Positions 60,031-64,000 of a DNA stretch of 64,000 nt are shown here, one piece after another. Source of the DNA: Phenylobacterium kunshanense (GTDB lineage: Bacteria > Pseudomonadota > Alphaproteobacteria > Caulobacterales > Caulobacteraceae); assembly GCF_003254525.1 (NCBI RefSeq), contig NZ_QFYS01000006.1:228850-292849 (forward strand). The letters run 5' to 3'. A program made the position numbers and the translations under genes. Positions within the stretch are counted from its first letter, which is position 1. Every line of letters begins with the position of its first letter. Below the pieces are notes generated by a model. It saw nothing but the letters and a program-made list of their open reading frames with translations. It had not been told where the DNA came from and made no database searches.

Positions 60031-61239
60031 TCAAACCACGCGGGGCGGATAGCCCCGGTCGCGCAGGGCGTCCATGACCTCCTGGGTGTGCTGGGCGTCG
60101 CGGGTCTCGATCATCACGTCGAACTCCGCACCCTTGGCCGGCACGTCCAGGGCCAGGCGGTTGTGCGCCACCTCGATGATGTTGGCGCCCATCTCGCCGA
60201 TGATCCGCGAGACGTTGGCCAGCAGGCCGGGCCGGTCGTCGCCGATGATCCGCAAGGATACGATCCGGCTCTCGCGCACCAGCTCGCGGGTCAGCACCGA
60301 GGCGAGCAGCCGGGTGTCGATGTTGCCGCCGGTGATGACGAGGCCGCACTTCTTGCCCCGGAACCGCTCGGGGTAGGCCAGCAGGCCGGCCAGCGAGGCC
60401 GCGCCGGCGCCCTCCGCCACCGTCTTCTCGACGTTGCAGTAGAGGGCGATACCGCGCTCGAAGTGCGGCTCCTCGATCAGCAGCACCTCGTCGATCAGCG
60501 GCCGGGCGATGGCGTAGGTGTTGGCGCCGACCTCCTTCACCGCGATGCCCTCGGCGATGGTCGAGGCGCCGTTGGTCTGGGCCGTGCGCACGCCGCGCAT
60601 CTTGGCGGTGAACGAGGGGAACATCGCCGGCTCAAGGCCGACGATGCGGATGTCCTTCTTCAGGTGCTTGGCGGCCGTGGCCATGCCGGCGATCAGCCCG
60701 CCGCCGCCGATCGGAATCGGCAGGACGTCCAGGTCCGGCACGTCCTCCAGCATCTCCAGCGCCACCGTGCCCTGCCCGGCCATCACGTCGAGGTCGTCGA
60801 ACGGGTGGATGAAGGTCAGCTCGCGCTCTTCGCAGAGGCGCTTGGCGACTCCCGAGGCGTCGTCGTAGCCGTCACCCTCGATCACCACGTCGGCGCCGTG
60901 GTTCCGGGTCTGCTGGACCTTCACGAACGGCGTGCCCTTGGGCATCACGATCGTCACCGGGATGCCGAGACGCGCGGCGTGGTAGGCGAGGCCCTGGGCG
61001 TGGTTGCCGGCGCTGGCCGCGATGACGCCGCGGCTGCGGACGTTCTCGCCGAGCTGCAGCAGCTTGTTGAGCGCGCCGCGCTCCTTGTAGGCCGCCGTGA
61101 ACTGCAGGTTCTCGAACTTCACCCACACCTCGGCGCCGGTGATCTCGGACAGGGTGCGCGAGTGGCGGCAGGGCGTGCGTTCGATGTGCCCCTTCAGCCG
61201 CGCCTGGGCCGCAAGGATGTCGTCGAAGGTCAGGGTCAT
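60031..61239 (-). CDS. ilvA: threonine ammonia-lyase with C-terminal ACT domain
   Basis: 402 residues from ATG 61239. PLP Lys in A-A-Y-K-E-R-G-A, glycine loop G-G-G-G-L-I-A-G, substrate loop A-S-A-G-N-H-A-Q-G. One ACT domain at about 325-402. Converts threonine to 2-oxobutyrate, first step of isoleucine synthesis; a catabolic TdcB-like role is possible. Confidence 0.93.
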   Translation of the reverse strand: MTLTFDDILAAQARLKGHIERTPCRHSRTLSEITGAEVWVKFENLQFTAAYKERGALNKLLQLGENVRSRGVIAASAGNHAQGLAYHAARLGIPVTIVMPKGTPFVKVQQTRNHGADVVIEGDGYDDASGVAKRLCEERELTFIHPFDDLDVMAGQGTVALEMLEDVPDLDVLPIPIGGGGLIAGMATAAKHLKKDIRIVGLEPAMFPSFTAKMRGVRTAQTNGASTIAEGIAVKEVGANTYAIARPLIDEVLLIEEPHFERGIALYCNVEKTVAEGAGAASLAGLLAYPERFRGKKCGLVITGGNIDTRLLASVLTRELVRESRIVSLRIIGDDRPGLLANVSRIIGEMGANIIEVAHNRLALDVPAKGAEFDVMIETRDAQHTQEVMDALRDRGYPPRVV

Positions 61240-61361
61240 GGGCGCGAGGGGTCTTTTCGAAAGGCCGCGCAACCTAACGACGGCGACGCTGTGGGGCAAC
61301 GCCGCCCTTGTGCGCCGCAAAAAAGGCCGCACCTGCGCCGGGCTGGCGCTATGATCCACCC

Positions 61362-61889
61362 GTGCCTGCGTCGCCTCCCCTTCGCCCCGCCCTGTTCCTC
61401 GACCGCGACGGCGTGCTCAACGAGGACCTGGGCTACGTCTACCGCTGGGAGGACTTCCGTTGGATCCCCGGCGCGATGGAGACGATCGCCACCTTCAACC
61501 GCGCCGGCTGGCTGGTGATCGTGGTGACCAACCAGTCGGGCGTCGGGCGCGGCTACTACACCGAGGACGACGTCCACGAGTTGCACCGCCGGATGCAGGC
61601 CGACCTGGCCGAGGCTGGCGCACGGATCGACGCCTTCTACCACGCGCCCCAGCACCCCGAAGCGCCGGTGGAGGCCTATCGCCACCCCGACCCGCCGCTG
61701 CGCAAGCCGAACCCCGGGATGCTGCTGCTGGCGATGCAGGAGTGGCCGATCGACCGCGAGGCCTCGCTGATGATCGGCGACAAGCCGTCGGACCTGGAGG
61801 CGGCGCTCCGGGCCGGGGTCCGCGCGGCGCTGTTCGAAGGCGGCGACCTGATGGCGTACCTCGAGAAGGAAGCGCTGCTTCCGAACTAG
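61362..61889 (+). CDS. gmhB: heptose-1,7-bisphosphate 7-phosphatase GmhB
   Basis: 175 residues from GTG 61362 (a GTG at 61308 would add 18 residues). HAD motif L-F-L-D-R-D-G-V-L-N, T-N-Q-S-G-V, and K-P-N-P-G-M. The zinc-loop Cys of E. coli GmhB are not seen, as in the shorter form. Part of ADP-heptose synthesis for the LPS core. Its TAG stop lies in the end of the repeat element. Confidence 0.88.
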   Translation: MPASPPLRPALFLDRDGVLNEDLGYVYRWEDFRWIPGAMETIATFNRAGWLVIVVTNQSGVGRGYYTEDDVHELHRRMQADLAEAGARIDAFYHAPQHPEAPVEAYRHPDPPLRKPNPGMLLLAMQEWPIDREASLMIGDKPSDLEAALRAGVRAALFEGGDLMAYLEKEALLPN

Positions 61890-62002
61890 AGCGCGTTCCG
61901 CAAAAGTGGAAACCGGTTTTGCGATCAGAACGCGCTCAAACCTTTGAGTTAGAGCCTTTTCATCCCGTTCAAACGATTCCGTCTGAACGGGAAAGGCTCT
62001 AG
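61886..62002 (+). repeat. two-hairpin intergenic repeat, copy B
   Basis: 117 bp bounded by CTAGAGC and GCTCTAG, with module 1 (about 61887-61937, arms AGAGCGCGTTC / GAACGCGCTC around an AAAGTGGAAACC core) and module 2 (about 61951-62002, arms AGAGCC / GGCTCT and CGTTCA / TGAACG). The left CTAG contains the TAG stop of gmhB; the right one contains the TAG stop of the ligase on the other strand. Confidence 0.92.
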
Positions 62003-63621
62003 CGTCCCTCCATCTGCTCTAGCAGGCGCTCCAGGTAGCCGATCTCGTCCGCCTCGCCGGGCGGCTTGTCCCAGCGGATGCGGTTGATGCGCGGGAAGCG
62101 CATGGCGACGCCCGACTTGTGGCGGGTGCTGCGCTGGAGACCCTCGAACGCCACCTCGAAGACCAGGCCATGGTGCTGCTCGGCCCGCACGCTGCGGACC
62201 GGCCCGAAGCGCTCGAGGGTGTTGTCGCGGACGAACTTGTCGATGCGCAGCAGCTCCTCGTCGGTGAAGCCGAAGTACGCCTTGCCGACCGGCGTCAGCA
62301 CGCGCTGTCCGGCATCGTCGGCGGTCCAGACGCCGAAGGTGTAGTCCGAATAGTAGCTCGACCGCTTGCCGTGCCCGCGCTGGGCGTACATCAGCACCGC
62401 ATCGACCAGGAACGGGTCGCGCTTCCACTTGAACCACGGCCCCTTCGGCCGGCCGGCCTCGTAGATCGAGTCCCACCGCTTGAGCATCAGACCCTCGGCG
62501 ATCTGCGGATCGCCCGCCGGCGGGCTCGCGCGCAGCTCGGCCAGCTCGGCCCAGGTCTCGAACGGCTGCAACGGCGACAGGTCGATCCGAGGGCTGGCCT
62601 GCCGCGCCACGAAGGCCTCCAGCCGACGGCGGCGCTCGGCGAACGGCAAGGTTCGGACATCCTCGCCGCCCTCCTGCAGTAGGTCGTAGGCGCGGATCGC
62701 GGCCGGAAAGGCCGCCATCAGCTTCGCATCGACGCTCTTGCGGTTCAGGCGCTGCTGCAGGTCGGCGAAGCTGGCGACCCGGCCGTCGCGGATCACCAGC
62801 AGCTCGCCGTCGATCACCCCGTCGTCGTCCAGGGCGTCCAGGATGTCGGGGAAGGTGCGCGAGATGTCGTCGCCGGTGCGGGTGTAGAGCCGCCGCACCC
62901 CGCCCTCGTGCGCCGCCTGCACGCGGATGCCGTCCCACTTCCACTCGGCGGCGTAGTCGGCGGGGTCCAGTTTCGCGAAATCGACCGCCTCGTCGATCGC
63001 CTGGGCCAGCATGGCGGGCCGGAAGCGGGCGGGGTTCTCGGACGAGGGCTTCTCCGAACGCCCCTCCAGCCAGGCGAACAGGTCTTCGTACGGCGGGTGC
63101 AGGGCGTGCCACAGTTCCTCGACCTCGGCCACGGCCACGCCGCCCATGTCGGCGGCCGCCTGCTTGGCCAGCCGGGCGGAAAGGCCCACGCGCAGGGCGC
63201 CGGTGACCAGCTTGAGTAGCGCCCACCGCTCGCGCGCCTCGGGCATGGCGTCCAGCCAGCCCTCGATCAGCCGCTGGACCTCGGCGCGCGAGGCGGTCCT
63301 GAGGCCCTCGATGACTTCCGACAGCTCGGGCTCGCGGTTGGCGCCCGGCCGCCGGGGCCAGACCAGCGACACCGCCTCGGCCAGGTCGCCCACATAGTCG
63401 TAGGACCAGGCGAAGAGCTGGGCGTCCATCCGCGCCTCCACCGCCTTGCGGATGAAGGCGGGCTTGGCCGCGTCGAACGTCAGATCCCCGGTCAGCGCCG
63501 CCAGCGCCCAGCCCCGGTCCGGATCGGGCGTCGCGCGCAGGTAATCGCGCACCAGCGTCAGCTTGGCGTTCCGCGAGGGCGTCAGGGACAGCCGGTCCAG
63601 AAGCTCGGCGAAGGCGCGCAT
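61999..63621 (-). CDS. ATP-dependent DNA ligase (cisplatin-response type)
   Basis: 540 residues. Adenylation motif E-W-K-W-D-G-I-R with the nucleophile Lys, later motifs D-G-E-L-L-V-I, E-G-L-M-L-K-R and W-F-K-W-K-R. N-terminal helical domain of about 200 residues. Matches the ligase of the DNA-damage-linked set that usually includes an MBL-fold exonuclease; that partner is not next to it here. Its stop comes from the repeat element. Confidence 0.93.
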   Translation of the reverse strand: MRAFAELLDRLSLTPSRNAKLTLVRDYLRATPDPDRGWALAALTGDLTFDAAKPAFIRKAVEARMDAQLFAWSYDYVGDLAEAVSLVWPRRPGANREPELSEVIEGLRTASRAEVQRLIEGWLDAMPEARERWALLKLVTGALRVGLSARLAKQAAADMGGVAVAEVEELWHALHPPYEDLFAWLEGRSEKPSSENPARFRPAMLAQAIDEAVDFAKLDPADYAAEWKWDGIRVQAAHEGGVRRLYTRTGDDISRTFPDILDALDDDGVIDGELLVIRDGRVASFADLQQRLNRKSVDAKLMAAFPAAIRAYDLLQEGGEDVRTLPFAERRRRLEAFVARQASPRIDLSPLQPFETWAELAELRASPPAGDPQIAEGLMLKRWDSIYEAGRPKGPWFKWKRDPFLVDAVLMYAQRGHGKRSSYYSDYTFGVWTADDAGQRVLTPVGKAYFGFTDEELLRIDKFVRDNTLERFGPVRSVRAEQHHGLVFEVAFEGLQRSTRHKSGVAMRFPRINRIRWDKPPGEADEIGYLERLLEQMEGR

Positions 63622-63658
63622 GGTTCAGAGGCTAGGGCCGCAGGACCGCGAGACCAAA

Positions 63659-63853
63659 TCAGCCCTCGTCTTCCATCCCGCCGCGGTCGGCGCCCTCGGC
63701 GTCGCCGATCATCCCGCCCCGGACATCGTCGTCCAGACCATCGCCGCGGCTCTCGCCGCCGCCCATCTTGCTGAGGCCATGGTCCTCCGGCGGCGAGGGC
63801 GAGGCCGGCTGACCCTGGCCACCGTCGTTCAGGGGTTTACGGGGTTCGGACAT
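63659..63853 (-). CDS. small Gly/Asp/Ser-rich hypothetical protein
   Basis: 64 residues from ATG 63853 (GAAGGAGT upstream, a clear ribosome-binding site). Very polar, no predicted fold: M-S-E-P-R-K-P-L-N-D-G-G-Q-G-Q-P, then many Gly, Asp and Glu, ending in M-E-D-E-G. Likely a disordered acidic protein, perhaps stress-related. The 147 bp from here to the end of the window show no gene. Confidence 0.6.
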   Translation of the reverse strand: MSEPRKPLNDGGQGQPASPSPPEDHGLSKMGGGESRGDGLDDDVRGGMIGDAEGADRGGMEDEG

Positions 63854-64000
63854 GGTCAGACTCCTTCCAGTGAGCGAACGGTCGCCCAGGCTCGCCGTTC
63901 CGCCTCGGCGCAGGCCGCCAGCGACATGCCTGTCCGGCGGACCATCGCCGCGCCAGCGATCGGGCGTTTCCAACTTCACAGAAGGGTGGGGTAGACCAAT

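Noticed and set aside
61949..62002. Protein tails such as S-E-R-A-Q-T-F-E-L-E-P-F at the ends of long frames
   Set aside because: They are translations of the repeat element, not conserved protein sequence.

Overview
The window is a high-GC chromosomal segment from an alphaproteobacterium, most likely a member of the Caulobacteraceae (Phenylobacterium/Caulobacter type). This rests on gene content: an FzlA-like division protein, PEPxxWA-CTERM proteins, an aa3-type cytochrome oxidase subunit IV next to a split pnt operon, a COQ11/NDUFA9-type dehydrogenase, and a composite intergenic repeat whose chance translation gives the 'SERAQTFELEPF' peptide tail. The species assignment is inference; no rRNA is present. 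There is one tRNA gene (Leu-CAG), no CRISPR array, no insertion sequence and no sign of a prophage. Most genes are core housekeeping genes packed with 4-bp start/stop overlaps.

Layout. 1-6.5 kb: mostly poorly characterised genes (a DUF5985 pair with a winged-helix-like partner, EcsC, two SnoaL-like proteins, a secreted cyclophilin, a TetR regulator, a class III cyclase-like protein and an S2P-like protease). 6.5-8.2 kb: two PEPxxWA-CTERM surface proteins. 8.4-18.2 kb: a DNA repair and envelope block, ruvC / ruvA-ruvB-ybgC-tolQRAB-pal-cpoB-tilS, interrupted between ruvC and ruvA by a rhodanese on the other strand. 18.1-24.8 kb: hydrolase, LytM peptidase, a 997-residue autotransporter, and a divergent XRE regulator followed by an RTX-repeat protein. 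24.9-28.3 kb: pntAA-pntAB-pntB and a cytochrome oxidase subunit. 28.4-33.8 kb: SDR plus hydrolase, then a ClpP paralogue, a GH13 glucosidase and a Rieske oxygenase. 33.8-36.4 kb: rnd-lptC-lptA-lptB. 36.6-41.4 kb: stand-alone CZB protein, rubredoxin, TetR/P450 divergent pair, tRNA-Leu, NDUFA9-like protein, uppP. 41.6-47.6 kb: gltD-gltB. 47.6-50 kb: divergent pair of citrate synthase paralogues, one carrying a DNA-binding domain. 50-64 kb: alcohol dehydrogenase, serine hydrolase, DUF4336 protein, cation efflux, fzlA-queG, rfbC, glycosyltransferase, argE, an FKBP lipoprotein, threonine ammonia-lyase, gmhB and an ATP-dependent DNA ligase.

The strongest signals beyond routine annotation are these. 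(1) A perfect 8-3-8 palindrome lies between the two divergent citrate synthase genes, just upstream of the start codon of the one that carries an HTH domain; this suggests an autoregulatory metabolic-enzyme/regulator hybrid. (2) A ~115-bp two-hairpin repeat occurs twice in opposite orientation, and one copy supplies the TAG stop codons of two convergent genes. (3) A ClpP paralogue appears to have Asn in place of the catalytic Asp. (4) An XRE regulator, an RTX protein with an unfamiliar N-terminal domain, and a divergent autotransporter share one control region. (5) Two fatty-acid-regulator-like (PsrA-type) palindromes precede the pnt operon and an SDR/hydrolase operon. No defence, phage or biosynthetic cluster is visible. 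I do not claim a proven new system; the citrate synthase pair and the XRE/RTX module are the best candidates.
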